A stretch of DNA of 64,000 nt from Enoplosus armatus. Taxonomy: Eukaryota; Chordata; Actinopteri; Centrarchiformes; Enoplosidae. The stretch lies in contig NC_092198.1 in the NCBI RefSeq assembly GCF_043641665.1, positions 15,281,001 to 15,345,000 on the forward strand, read 5' to 3'. The notes under the pieces were generated by a model. That model did not search any database, had not been told where the DNA came from, and saw only the letters and a list, made by a program, of their open reading frames with translations. Positions within the stretch are counted from its first letter, which is position 1, and the number at the start of each line of letters is the position of its first letter. A program made the translations under genes and the position numbers. Below are positions 39,940 to 53,700 of the stretch, one piece after another.

Positions 39940-41260
39940 CAGCTGCGGTGAAGTAATGCAGCAGACGAGGCTGGAGGTTCAGCCGTTACAACACAAGTTA
40001 TTTTCAGGAGTTTTGGTTTTATTTTCCATTCACTTCTTATGTTTTTCTGGCTTTTGAGGTGCTGATCACACCTCTGTGGTCTTGTGCATACATGACCTCT
40101 GTAAGGCCACTTCTTATTGATCCCTGCAGCTGTTTAAATAACTACTTTCATCTATTTTCTTTATCAGTTACTTGCAGTTTAAGTTCTCAGTAATTAAGCT
40201 TTATTTGAGGAGTAAAATGATTAATTACTTTTGGATCTGTTGACATGACGTGGCTTTATACACCATAAAATATATTATACAGTAAGCCTCTTCAGAAATG
40301 ATTAGTACATGTGAAGTTGATCGCTCAGAACATTTTTACAACTATGCTGCAGATTGCAGATGTATTGCAGATTGAGGAGGGAACATGTTTTAATGTTGGC
40401 TGAATCTGTTAAGGAGCAGCAAAGCAGAAATGCCAAAGTGTCTGAACCTGATCAAAATTAATTTAGTTACACATCAAGTCTCAACACCCAGTTTGTTGTG
40501 AAACCATCGGTCTGCACAGCAGTTATTTTACTCAGATGTAACGATGCACTCCTGTAACATTGTCAGACTCGTGATGGATCTACAATTGGTTGAGTTCCCC
40601 TTGATGATGTACAACCCCACAAGTGCCTGACATCTCCTGTATTTCTTCAGCCTTAGACATTAAGGATCATTCTTGGTCATTTTAGGAAGGGTCATGGTTT
40701 TCCCTTCAGGAAACCAGGATTCTCAAATCCTTTATAAGAGATTGTCCTCATTTCAATGTCGACGGGACATGCGCACAGGGCCGACGGCTCAATTGTGGAA
40801 ATAAACAGGATTAACTTGCTGGTGCACTGTATTATTAATTAAAGAAGGTACAGTTTGGGAACAACTCCAGAGTTTAAAATCCAGGCTAATATTTAGCAAC
40901 CTGTACTTTCTGTATAGATAATAACATTTGTATCTCTACCTGCCTGCTTTCAGGTCAGGTTTCTCTTTGATTTGGTTAAAAATGTGTTTTGCATCCTTGA
41001 ATATAAAATCCATCTACATGTATTCATTTATAACTTCACTTTTTTCAGATAATTATTCTAGGCAATGTCCTTGTCCCTTTGATCATTTTGTACAATGCAT
41101 ATTTGAAAACTTTTTGGATGATGGAGTGAAAGTAGTGAAAGCTGTCCGACCAAACTGTCCTGAGAGTAACTTTGAAGAATACTGCCTTAACTTTTGTATG
41201 TTACAGTGTACAGTGTGTATTTGATTTGTACTGTATATATACAGCAAATAAAAAAAAGAC
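39940..41260 (+). other. Probable 3' UTR of znf106, facing capn3
   Basis: No coding sequence follows the TGA at 39937-39939. AATAAA hexamers lie at 40800-40805 and 41247-41252; the second is followed by an A-rich run. If the distal site is used, the transcript ends only about 520 bases from the capn3 stop codon on the other strand. Confidence 0.4.
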
Positions 41261-41780
41261 AAATATCATTTACAGTGTTTACCTCCACTACATTTTAAAA
41301 ACAACATACATTCAGTATTTCTCTAAAGTATTTCACTCAACACTGATAGCGTTGCATTACTAACCACGTATTGTTTACAACATATGAACTTTAACAAAGG
41401 TCAACTCTACATTTGTAAAAACATCTGTTCACATCATCACATTACATCATTACTTCACTTTGTCTGGACAGTGATGTAACATGATTATCAGGCTGCACTG
41501 ACGTCAGCATTCATCACATGTCGCTTTCATCAGGCGCTCTAGAGTCCAGAAAACTGATGATGATGTTTCTGTATGATGTCAGTCGCTTAGAAATAAGCTA
41601 AAATAAAGTTGACATTAAATCTAAATATCACATACAGCTGGAGAAATCATCAAACCTCTGATTTTGGAGTCACAAAATCTGTGCAAAGATACTTCTAAAA
41701 AAAATTAAGAGGCCGCGGGAGTTGAGTCGTGAACAGGAGCCCCGACTGTCTGCAGCTGCATCAGTGGTGAAGAGGGTGAC

Positions 41781-44700
41781 TTAAGAATACATGGTCAGCT
41801 GAAGCCACTGGAAGAAGAGCAAAAGAAAAAACGAATATGAGCACAAAGGGTTTTCATTTTGAAAGTGTACTGACCAAAAAACTGCGAAACACAACAGTAG
41901 TGTCACAGTTTTTACCTTTGTGAAGCTTATTTTTAATGTGTCAGAGAGGTTGATTCAACTCTATGATCATTTTTGAGGCTGTAGTCTGTGGTGTTGTTGT
42001 ATTGGACTGCAACATATGGAGAGGTTTTCTGATAATTTTGGTATTATATATGAAAATGAAGTGGACAAAATATTAGAAACACTTGTATGTGTTGTGATGT
42101 AATCCAACATGGTAGACCCTCAAAGTGCAGCCTCAAAATAACATCTAAAAAAAACACAAACAAGGTAAGGTCATATTTACTGTTTTCTGGTTACTCGGAC
42201 TGTTTTAACGAGTTTGAAGGTTAGAAGCTCGGGTAAAACGTAGTAAATTGACCTTAAGTTGGGAACGTTTTGTCAAACTTTCATACTCGTACTTTCCTCG
42301 GTCAAGAAGGAATTTTGATGCACTTTGTCACAAGCATGTCTCAGTAGTCTTATCATGAAGAACATTTATGTGGAACAACATATAAACATGGACAGAAACA
42401 CAGCAAGAGACACAGAATACTAAAGCTGGCTCACCTCCAGGACATTGAGCTTTATTAATCCATCTCCATCTTTGTCAAAGGCATTGAAAGCCCCTGAAAG
42501 AGACGCAACAGATCAGTCTCCATTCATCTATTTATACATAAGATATAATAAGATAAGATGGAACTTCATTTATTCTGAGGGAACTGTTGTGCAGCAGTTG
42601 GAGTACAAAGTAGGAAAGATATAAATAGTGCAAATATAAAATATCAATAAACAGATAACAAAAATCCACAAAATCGAAATATACACAAAGCCAAAAATAT
42701 TTTTAAAAAAAAGGTGTGACGTGTGGTCTGTACTTACTGAACATGCCCTCTAGCCTCACAAAACAGCAGATGTAACTGTCAAAGTCGATGTTGAGGTGCT
42801 CGTCTGCGTAGCGCATGGCTATGATGTCATATAACTGGTTGTTGAGGTGAAAGCCTTCAAGTGGAGAAGAAAAAACAGACATTGGATCATTGGATCTGAA
42901 AATGGAAATATACAGTACGCGTAGAGAAACATCCTGTGAGTGGTTCATTCTTAAAGTGCCGCTCACCTGCATCATTAACAGCGTTCCTCATCTCAAAGCT
43001 ACTTATGGAGCAGGATTTGTCTGTATCGTAACGTTTGAAGATCAGCTGCAAACACATGAGGAGATGGACAGTCGGATGAAAACTTGTATGTTTGATAAAG
43101 ATGAGCAGAAGTTACAGGGTGGTTACGACTGTCCCACCTGCCACGCCTTGATCTTTTTCCACAAGTGTTTGAACTCCTGCAGGTTCAGCTTCCCCGTCCC
43201 ATCAGTCTGAGAAATGGTCAGTTATGGAAAAACCAACACAGACGCCAGTGGAGCCAATTTCAAAGGTGCATTTAATAACTATTGAATGTGGGAGATTTTG
43301 AACGTGTCACTAAGGGTTCACCTATAATGATTTAATTCTTTTTCAAATATAGTTCAACATAAAATATGGTCATAAATACGGTGGCCCTGAGAGCTTCGAC
43401 GCACTGCAATTTAAGATAACACCTGCAGATTAAGAAAACATCTTCACCTTATTTGGTCATGTTTTCTTAATTTGCTCATGTTTTGTCTATTTGCATGTGC
43501 TGAGTTGCAGTACATTGAGCTCTCAGGGCCACCGTACCTCACTGCTGAAAAATAGCAGCACAGTGAACTAACTTAATACACGTCTTACCCCTTTAACTTT
43601 TGGTTGCCAGAGTAAAGCATTTAGGAAAAAACGTTTGCCTGTTCTGCTGCTCTTCTACAATACGTGTTGACCACAGGACAGTGAGTCAGTACCAACCACC
43701 TGCTAATGCCACCTGGAAGGATACATCCATCAGGGCGATCATACTCCGACATGTCTCAAGGCTGAAACCCTCTGTCTTTATTTCATTATCTGTGGAAAAG
43801 GACAGCTCGGATAATCAGCACACAACACAGACTATAAAAATGATGTTAATCTTTCCAGTGCACTCACGCTTGGAGAGTACGTTCTTCATCACCATCTTGA
43901 GTTCATTGGCACAGATCTGCATGTCCTAAGGGAGGGACAAATATTACACTCAGACGTCCACGCCTGTCTCTGTCTTTCAAACACTCCTCTCTCCTCTCCG
44001 TGTACTCACCTCACCAGCAATCTGTTGGTAAATGGCTCTGAACTGTTTTTCCTCTTCTGTCTCCTCCTCAGGTTGGAGTACTTTTAGCTGAGCGACAGAT
44101 CAGAAAGAAGTCATTTAAAAAGAGCGTTATTGGTAGGAGGATTATCCTGTGGGCTAGTTAGCTTTGGCTTGCTGGACTTGTTTATTTGGTATTTCTTTTC
44201 CTTTTTTTCTCCATTATGATTCAATTCAGCTCCTGCCTTATTTAACGTGATATAACAAACTCAATGACGTTGGTGTCTCAAAATAGATTTCTGAATTACA
44301 GAAAGGTTGGTAAATTAGCTTTAGGCCTTTAGGCTAGCTGTGACTGCACAAAATGACACATTTCTATGGCAAAATAATTGCTATATGGTAAAACAGACGT
44401 GTTTGTAAGATAAGGTAAAGAGAAAGTATACTATTTGTATTTAAAATAAATAGATAAAACAGAAAAAGAAATAAAAGAAATAATAAGAGGTATATAAAAG
44501 TAAAAGTATGTTAAAGTCCAAATTACAAGGCAGAAGTGACAGGGGTGTGATTAGATTGCATTTCCTTGTAGTACCAGAGGAGAGCAGCACATTAGAGAAA
44601 GACATTAACTAGGCCTGTGCACACTGAGGCCTTACAGGAAAACAGGTGCAGCTGAGCCACTTGAGATCAGTTGGCTTCAAACTCAATTGTTTTATTCCCA

Positions 44701-47700
44701 GCGATGTTATTTGACCCAGTAAAGATTGCGTTTCAGAGCCGTCAGACTCCAGAAATTACGACGGGGCAAAGGTCACTATGAGCTATTTCCTGCGTGGCAG
44801 CAGTGTCGGTGTTCTGGCTCAACGAAACAACAGATTACCTTTGGTTTCTTCTTCTTTTCCCCCTGAATGCCGTCATGCTCGATCTCTTTGTTGGCTAGTG
44901 CTCTGTCTGACACAAATACAATAGGCTGGCATGTGGGTAATGGCAGTGGTTGATAAGAGGAGAGAAGGGTTATGAGAGACAAACAGAACAGAAAAGAGAG
45001 AGTCAGTTTATGGTTATTCCACTGGTTATTATCTATATATGTGATGAAGGCACAAACTATAGCTGCCAACATATGAGAGAGAAGCAGTGGGGAATGCAGA
45101 GTTTAAAAACAATCTAACAATGTTAGTGCCACATGCATGCATTACCTTTTCTTTCTTTTTGTTGTCTTGCTGATGGCCAATAAGACAAGGAAGGACAGAA
45201 GGATGAAATGAGATGAAAAGGAGGAAAAATACTTGCATTTTCAAGGCTGTTAGTTACTCTTGTGGGAAAAACAATGAGAACAGCATGAATAGATAGAGAG
45301 AGATTTCAAGAACAATGAAATATGAAATATGTATGTTACATATTTGGGATTTACAGTATATCAAATTCAAACTGATACTGCAGTGTGAAAGTGTGTTTCA
45401 GCCTCTCCAGGACATTCAGCTTGATGTCAAGGATACTTGGTTTTTATATTAAAGTCTAATTTCTCTCTGTATTTTGGAGATGCACCTAAAGGTTTGTGTC
45501 TACTCCCTGAGGAGGGTTATGGCTACAAGTAAAAATAAAACCATGGACCTTTTCATAGTCACTTTCAGAAAGACAAGGGTGAGAAATACTTGGTGCAACG
45601 ATTGTTACTCACAGGGAACAGACACTGACTAATGCTGTTTATTGTTGTTGTTTTTAACATTCTTCCTAATTTCTCCTTTTTGTTCTATATTAGTATTATA
45701 TGAGGGATGATATCCCTGTGTAATGAACTGTACTTGTATTTGTTTGTGAAAATGAATGACGCTATCCTAGTCCTAAAGTTTTTGTTCTAAATCCCAGTCT
45801 TTCTGTTAAATTTAAAATGTTTATAAAAGAAAGTGTGTTGCAACAGAAATCTGGCCTTTTAAATATATTTTAGAGGATGGACAGTATCCTCTTTCAAGCC
45901 CAGAAATCCTAATATGAGGAGACCTGAACAATCCCATCTGTTTCGAGTCATTTCACCGCTACAATATCAGTCAGAATTATCCAAATATATTTTCGACCCC
46001 ACTACTTCAGTCATGTTGCAAACCTGCGTTTGGTCAGAGCCGATTGTGTTCTCCGCCTCCCTGTGAGGAAAAACAGACTTCGCTATATTTTGCAATTTTA
46101 CTGGTCAATAATCCCCCAGAATAACATCATTTGCACCACTAAATATGGCCGGTGCCCCACCCTCACTGATCCTTACTCGGACGTGCTCTGCTTCTCAGAG
46201 AAGACCCTGAGAATGAACTCTCCCTCTTGATGTGGTTCAAAGGTTGAGGGGATGATGACATACTCCCCTGGAGGCAGACGGATACGCTCCGTGACCTCCC
46301 GCAGGTTAATGTAGGTCTTGCATTTAGCTTTGGAAGCTGTGTACAGGAAGAAGTCCTTCTGCAGATGTTGATTCTGTCCACACATCTATGAACGGAAAGA
46401 AATCAGAGAAAGTGTGGAAATGAACTCTTCAAATAGGAAAGTAGTCAATACTGAAAAAGTATTGAAAGCATTGTTCAAAATGTTTGGGAAATACGTTTAT
46501 TTGCTTTCTTGCCGAGAGTTAGACAAGAAGATTGACACCACTCTCGCATCTGTCAATATAAAACTACAGCCAGCAGTCATTTAGCTTAGCTTAGCACAAA
46601 GACTGGAAGCAGAGGGAAACAGCTAGCCTGACTCTGTCCAAAGATAACAAGATAAAGCTCGTTAATTAACCCGTACCATCTTGTTTGTTTTGTCTGCACA
46701 AAAACCAAAGTGTAATACATGTTGTGGTGTTATGGTGGGTTATGTGCCGGACTATTTCTTGGCTGAGTCTTGTCATCACTGTGAGGTTGCCAGGCAATTA
46801 GTGGACACTCCAGGAAGTGACTACGCCCGGGCAGGAAATAATTTAGACAGAGTCAGGCTAGCTGTTTCCCCCTGCTTAAAATCTTTATGCTAAGCTAAGC
46901 TAACCAGCTTCTGGTGTTAGCTTTATATTTAGTGTACAGATACGAGAGTGGTATCGCTCTTCTCAACTAACTCTCGTCAATAAAGCAAAACAGCTTATTT
47001 TCCAATGTGAAACTTTAATACTTCTACTCCTGCATTTGAGTCATTTATCAAGAAAATAAATAAATAAATAAAATATTCGCTCAAATGTGAGGATTTGCTA
47101 GTTTTATACAGAGTTTTCCACTGTTGGTCAGATGAAACAAGCAGTTTGATTGGGCTCAGGGAAACTAATGGGCATTTTTCACTATTTTCTGACATTTTGT
47201 GGACTCAACAATCAGCAAAATAATCAAACAAAATGACTACCAGATTATTCAACAATGAAAATAATCCTGTATTTAAGCTTGTGTTGTAAAGTGTACATAG
47301 AGGTTTCACTACTACTACCGCCACCACATGTACTGCTAAGTCAAACGCACACAAACACAACTCTCTGGAGATACAGATCAATGCTGTGAAAGGCTGACTT
47401 CATCAAAATAACATCCTTCTCCAAGATGGGCATACCTCCTTCGGCACCTGCAGAAACAAAGAGGAAGTTAAAGAAGAAGTCCATGTACATCAGCTTATCC
47501 AGCGATTTAAGGTCATGTGATGGGTACCTCGTAGATGGAAAATCCAATGATGAGGAATCTGGCTCCTTGATGGCGCTGCATCCTTCGACCTTTCTGCATC
47601 AGAGCCACGACAACAGTGCAGGCCCCCTTCCCGTCCTCTGGGTCATCATCCTCCTCATACAGTTGCAGCCGATACTGAGGGTTCGTCCAGAATGTGTCTG

Positions 47701-50700
47701 TAAAACACAAAAGGTAAATCTGCAACAAGGAGTCACATGATAGCAGCCTGACAAAAGACACATGAGCCTTTTGATTTGGTCAATATAAGAAGAAAAAGTG
47801 AAGGCCTACTTGGGTTGTTCCTGCAGCCGCCGGCAGAGCTGCCTCTCACCCAGCGGCCCTCGTTGACCGACACCGTCCAGCTGTGTCTTTCGTCACCCTG
47901 CAGTGTGTCGGGCGTCAGGTTACACATCTCCAGCTTTGTGAAGTTCCTCTTGAAGTCATCAAAAGACATCCTGGAGGGGAACACGAAAGAGGAAGCTGTA
48001 TGGATTGTAAAGCCCCTTAAGGCACATTTGTGATTGGGCAAAATTAAAGATGTGATGAAGAGTATGTGACGGTGGTTTTACTCACCAGAACTCGCTCGCC
48101 TCCACAGTCTGTTTTTTTAGGTTTTCCTGGTCTGCGATGGAAATGGTCGACCATTCCTTTGAACTTTGGAAAAACCAAATCAGAATTACATATATTACAG
48201 CATCAGTCATAATGCTATAATACTATCATGATGCTGGCAGATGCAGAAGCCTCCCACCTACATGTTCGTTTGGTACTGTAGATTCACATAAACAGAATTA
48301 TTTGTGAATACTATATATTTTTTATCACAAAATGAAAAGTTTGAAAACTGAAGTTTTTGCTGGCCTCAGATCAAATCTTACTTTGGACTCCACGGTCCCT
48401 TCCACAGCACAAAACCCCAGGGATTGCGCAAGCGAATCAGACGAATTCTGGTGTCCTTTGCAACCTCGTCACACTAGAAACACCACCAAGCTGTTAGCAT
48501 TACAACCAAGAATGTGCATTTATTGTACAGTGAGTGGACATTTTTACTGTACCTCCGCCAGGCCTATGATGGAGTAGGCATGACCCCTGACCAGCCCATG
48601 ATCAGTCCGAGTCTCCAGTTCACTGGCCGAAAAAATCTGACAGATACAACACATGTCAGAGCAAAACACAGACTGAATTTTGAGGCAATAGTCTTGTGAA
48701 AACATCATTTTAATTCATTCATTTATTCTGAAGTTGATGGGTAAAATCTAGTTTTCCTATAATCAAATTAGAAAAATGTAAAAGTGGGATGCAGGGAAAC
48801 GGGCTAATTTGTATGGGGGAAAAGACGTTTCGTGCAGTGTCCCTAATATCCACCTCCTCCTTACAGTTGAATTAGATTTTCATATTTCAGTCAGTTGTGT
48901 TGCTGCATGACTCATCTAATAAAACCAGTTTTGTTGCTTTTGTTTGCTTAAGTTCCTGTAATGTGTTCATTTCTTCCCTATTTTCTGTGCACTTTATTTC
49001 ACTACTTTCATCACCACTCACGTCTATGGAGCAGCCCATCAGTGAGCCTCTTTCAAGCGCCTTCCTCATGATGTTGTAGAGCTCTTTGGGCGCCTCGGAC
49101 AACTCGAAGAACTCGGTAACTCCTCCTGTGAAATCCTCCATGGCTTCCAAAGTGTTGCCCCCTTTCAGGGCCTCATAAGACCCGTGCAACCTGAGAGAGA
49201 GAGGTCGATCATTCTGCTCAATGCGCTGACATGTATGTTCTTGAAGGCTTGGATTTTTCCCAGTGTCTGCAGCCAATGTGGGAAACATGAGGAGGGAGGG
49301 GTTGCGAGCCTAGTTACTGCCTCTAATAATTAAATAATAATCAACACCTTAATAAGACATTTAGCGCATAACTTAACTCTAACTCTTAACTCTTAAAACT
49401 TGTTTCACCTCAAGTAAGTTCAAGAAATCTTATGCCAGTGAGGTGAGAGGTCAATCATCTTGTTTGACAGATTGTCTTGGCATCACCTCAATGTCGGTGG
49501 AGTAATTTTCCCTGTTTCTCAATACTGATAAAAAAAAACATTTATCAAATCAGGAGAATTTGCATTTAAAACACCTGAAATGATTTCATGTCCCCAGGCT
49601 TTATCCAGACTAACTTACTAACAAACTTCTTTCAGTGGATGGATAGAAATCTGATCTCAACTGAATGAAATAACATCATGGATGTGACGACGAGGAGAGC
49701 TGCACGACTCCACTCTGCAGTGGACATTAATAGACTTTGCTTACTTGGCATACGCTTTTTCCAAAAGAGCGCTCCAGAACTCATTCTCTCTGAAGGATTT
49801 GGTGAAGACCAGATGGTTGTTGCAGGTGGGGATGCGGTCGTCCACAACCACATCGATCCATTCACCATAACGCCAGAACTGAGTGTAAGGAGACAGAACA
49901 GACTTAAAGCAGCAAATCAGTCATCTTTGAGAGTCATATCTCTTAAGCAACGTCTGTTTTTTTGATAATGCCTGCCCAACACTGGATGCTTGAGGCCATT
50001 ATTGGAAACAGGGGGAAACAGCTAGTCTGGCTCTGTCCAAAGTAACAAAATTCACCTACAAGCACCTCTAAAGCTCACAAATTAACACTTTCATTTGTTT
50101 AATCTGTACAGAATCTGAAGTCTCTAAGACTATTTCTTGGCATCTAACTCTCGAAAGAAAGCAAATAAGCACATTTCCAAACTATTTCTCATTTAAAACC
50201 AATAAGTAACACCCAAAAAAACACATATTAATCATATGTCACATGTTTATCACAAGTGAAAACAATAACTTTAACATGAACTATCACATTTCACATGTGC
50301 TCTATCATGTGAAACTGTATTTCGCATATGATGAATTTGCATATTTCACATGTGAGATAGCATATTTACATGTAAAAACATGAATTTGACATTGTGTTTT
50401 TATGTCTGTCTAATAAACTGTATTTCTTTTAAACTGCATTTGGAAATTAAGAGTACATTTTTCAGAACATGAAAGTTCAGTTGTTTATTGCACAATGTGC
50501 CAAATATCCATTTAGAAACCTGGAAATGGAAGATGCCGGCGTAGTTGTCGGTGAAGCTCTGATCCGGGGGAATCACTCTGTACAGCAGCTTGTCATTCAG
50601 CGTCAGACAGGCTATGGCAGCCAGTAGCCAGCAGTCACCTGTCAACAGCAAATTCATGAGCTATGAAAACAAGCATATCGCTTCATCAGTTACTGCAGTT

Positions 50701-53700
50701 GTCACAGATTAAAGCCACATTGCTGCAGGTGTCAGTCATCAACATCAGTAAGGTAGCATCAATAAGGTTATGGCTAAATCTCATAGTCATTGCAGCTGTT
50801 AAACGTGTTCCCGGCTCTGTTTTCCGTCCCACATTGCTTGGCTGTACTCTATGTTGTTATAGATTTTTTTATTTCTTGCCATGTCCCTCAACAGGACTGT
50901 TTCTGCTTGTACAGAAGACACACATATTACCTTTTTGCATTACAAACTTCAACAAGCTCAGCTTTTTGAAGAACATCCATCGGGCACCAGCAGCTGATAT
51001 TGTTGTTTCTTTCCACATTTTCCATGGTCAGTAACCTACTTTCTATTCTTGTTTTCTATTGTGGTATTATGAACATGTAGGCCGTAGTAAGAAAACAAAA
51101 TGGTACTGGTAATGTCTTGTCAAAAAAGCGTCTGTATATGCACCATAACGTTTTGATATAGAGGCCTGGAGAATCAGTAGAGAGGAAAAGACCAGTCCCA
51201 GGCAGCATGGTGTACTTAAGTCTAACTTTTGAACCACTTGTTGGGAAGCAGAAACAGTTTAAACATTACCCAATTCTCCTTGACAGATGTCTGTCCTGTT
51301 AGCTCCATCCACGATGAACTGGGGGTTTTCACAAATTTCCTGTCATAGACAAAAGAGAGGGTTAGGGTGATATTTCTGAGCATGTTGTGAAATATCAGCG
51401 TCAGAGCTCAAATCTGTTTTCTCATGAAATGATAGATGCATTCAGTGTAAATGTATGTAAATATATTGATCCAATCTCTATAACAAGGATAAATACTCAT
51501 GCATGAAGCTCTGTTTAATTGGCTGCCATCCCCCTTCGCTTAATAATCATTACTATCGGACTGATTAATCATGCTTTTACTAGCCCTGGGTATCAAACCT
51601 CAATACTTTTTTGACATAGACGGAAATCTTGAATGTCGGGTCCGATTCATAATCTTGTTTGCTTATTCTTTGAGCAGATTGAGTTCCTGATTTAAATTGA
51701 AATGTTGCCAATTTTAGACATTAAATTAGAGTCTTAGATTCTTGTTTTATTACGTTCTTGTACAGCTGTTTGTGATTAGACAGCATTTAACATTTACAAG
51801 AGCTTCTTTTGTTAAATTCAATATGTTTGTAAAAAGAACGTATTCATATTTCTCAAAGAAAGGTATCATTTTGGTATTGGTCAACATTTGAATCACACAA
51901 CAATTTAAAATCTGTACTTACAAATCTACACTCGACATGACTGACAATATGAGGACTTGACCCTGAAACTGAAAGTGCGTTGTAGAAGGTTCTCTGGCTG
52001 ACCTGGACCTGCTGGGACCATGAAACCCCCTCTGCATTCACTGCATATTTATGAGGAAGCAGCTGTTGGCGGTCCCCTGGTCACGACCCTTCAGTCCTCT
52101 GAACAAGTGATAACGTTGTGCTGAATGATGAGAAGCCTTCACCTCATAACTACTTATCTCTGTCACGGCAGAGTGATTGACTGTGTCTGTGGTCCTACTG
52201 GAAATTACCAGTTTATCATCCATCTATATTATATATGTATGATTTATTAAAGGGATTTCATGGTTTATTCTTCTCAACATTTGACTTCAGTCAGTATTAA
52301 TGGATATGTTTATGCACGCACTGTGTGTCATTGTGATGGAGCACATAATGCTTGTTGTTATGAAAGAAATTCTATGGTCTTCGTCAAAAGTGGTTCCCAA
52401 CTTTCCTCTTTTTTCTTTCCTGTTTTCTTGTGAAATATTAGATACTTTCACCTCTTTAGGCCTCTACAAATCCTTCAAATAAAGCAAAACAAAATCAAGG
52501 CCACAGCATCTGAAGAGCGGTCACAAGCCACAAAGGTTGTTCTTTAAAACCTTTTGAAGCCCCTCTGGACAAACTAAAAAATGCATGATTATCAAGCAAA
52601 AAACAACACAGCCTTTTCTAACTCCTGAAATATCCAAAATGTGCAGTTTTCGGTGGTTAGAAAAGACAAAAAGAAGAGATAACGACAGGATAAAGATATT
52701 GTAAATCAAGTTGTAATTCAGGGGATTCACAGTAGCGCCTCTGTTCACCTCATCACGCGATTGACCGTAACTAAGGCTATAAAAATGCAGCCTCATGTTC
52801 CGAATATAGAGCGAGCTCCACTGCTGACCCCTGGATGGGATTCATGTATCACTAATCTCAGCTGAATGGCTAAAGCTACATTCACCATCAGGCACTCAGC
52901 AGCAATCAAGCTTCAGATTCATGTTACACTGGATTTTGTCGACTGCAAAGCAAAAATTTGAAAATGTTCAATGTTTGTCATTTGTGTTTACTGGTAAGAA
53001 CTAAAAAAATAATTTGGACCCGTTTCATGCTTATATAGAATAAATGAATGCTGTGGGAATACACTTTACTTTTTTGAATATGAATATATATTCAGATAAA
53101 AGTAATTATTAATCGCCACACCAATCACATAAAACTGAGAGGGATTAACTGTCATGTTCATACTGTTCATGGGCAGAGGTTGAAAGTAACTAAATACATT
53201 TACTCAAGTACTTCGCTTAAGTGTCATTTTGAAGTACTAACCCTAACCCTAATACTAGAGTATTTCTATTTAATGCTACTTAAAGAAACTGTCTTCATAG
53301 TTCAATGTTTTGGGAAATACGCTTTCTTGCTGAGTATTAAATGAGAACATTGATACCACTGTCATGTCTGCAAGGCAAATATGAAGCTGACGCCAGCAGC
53401 TAGCTTAGCATAAAGACTGTAAAATATTTACTGGACAGATACGAGAGAGAAAAAAACTCTTTCCATAATACTTCTACTCTACTACATTTATCTGACATCT
53501 GTCATTACTTGTTTTGAATGCATGTAAAATTTAAATTGAGTATTTTCACACTGCAGTATTGCTATTGCAAGTGTTGGGTCTTGGGAAAGGGCTTGTGTCA
53601 TTTGTCATGTCTGCATTTCTGTCTATTAGTGTTAATATCTGTGTCAGTGTGTTGCAGGTACTTTGAGTCATGGTCTCATCATGCCGAACAGAGATAAATG

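Noticed and set aside
52776..52790. TATAAAA-like box on the plus strand inside the capn3 first intron
   Set aside because: No plus-strand exon or start codon with supporting sequence follows it.
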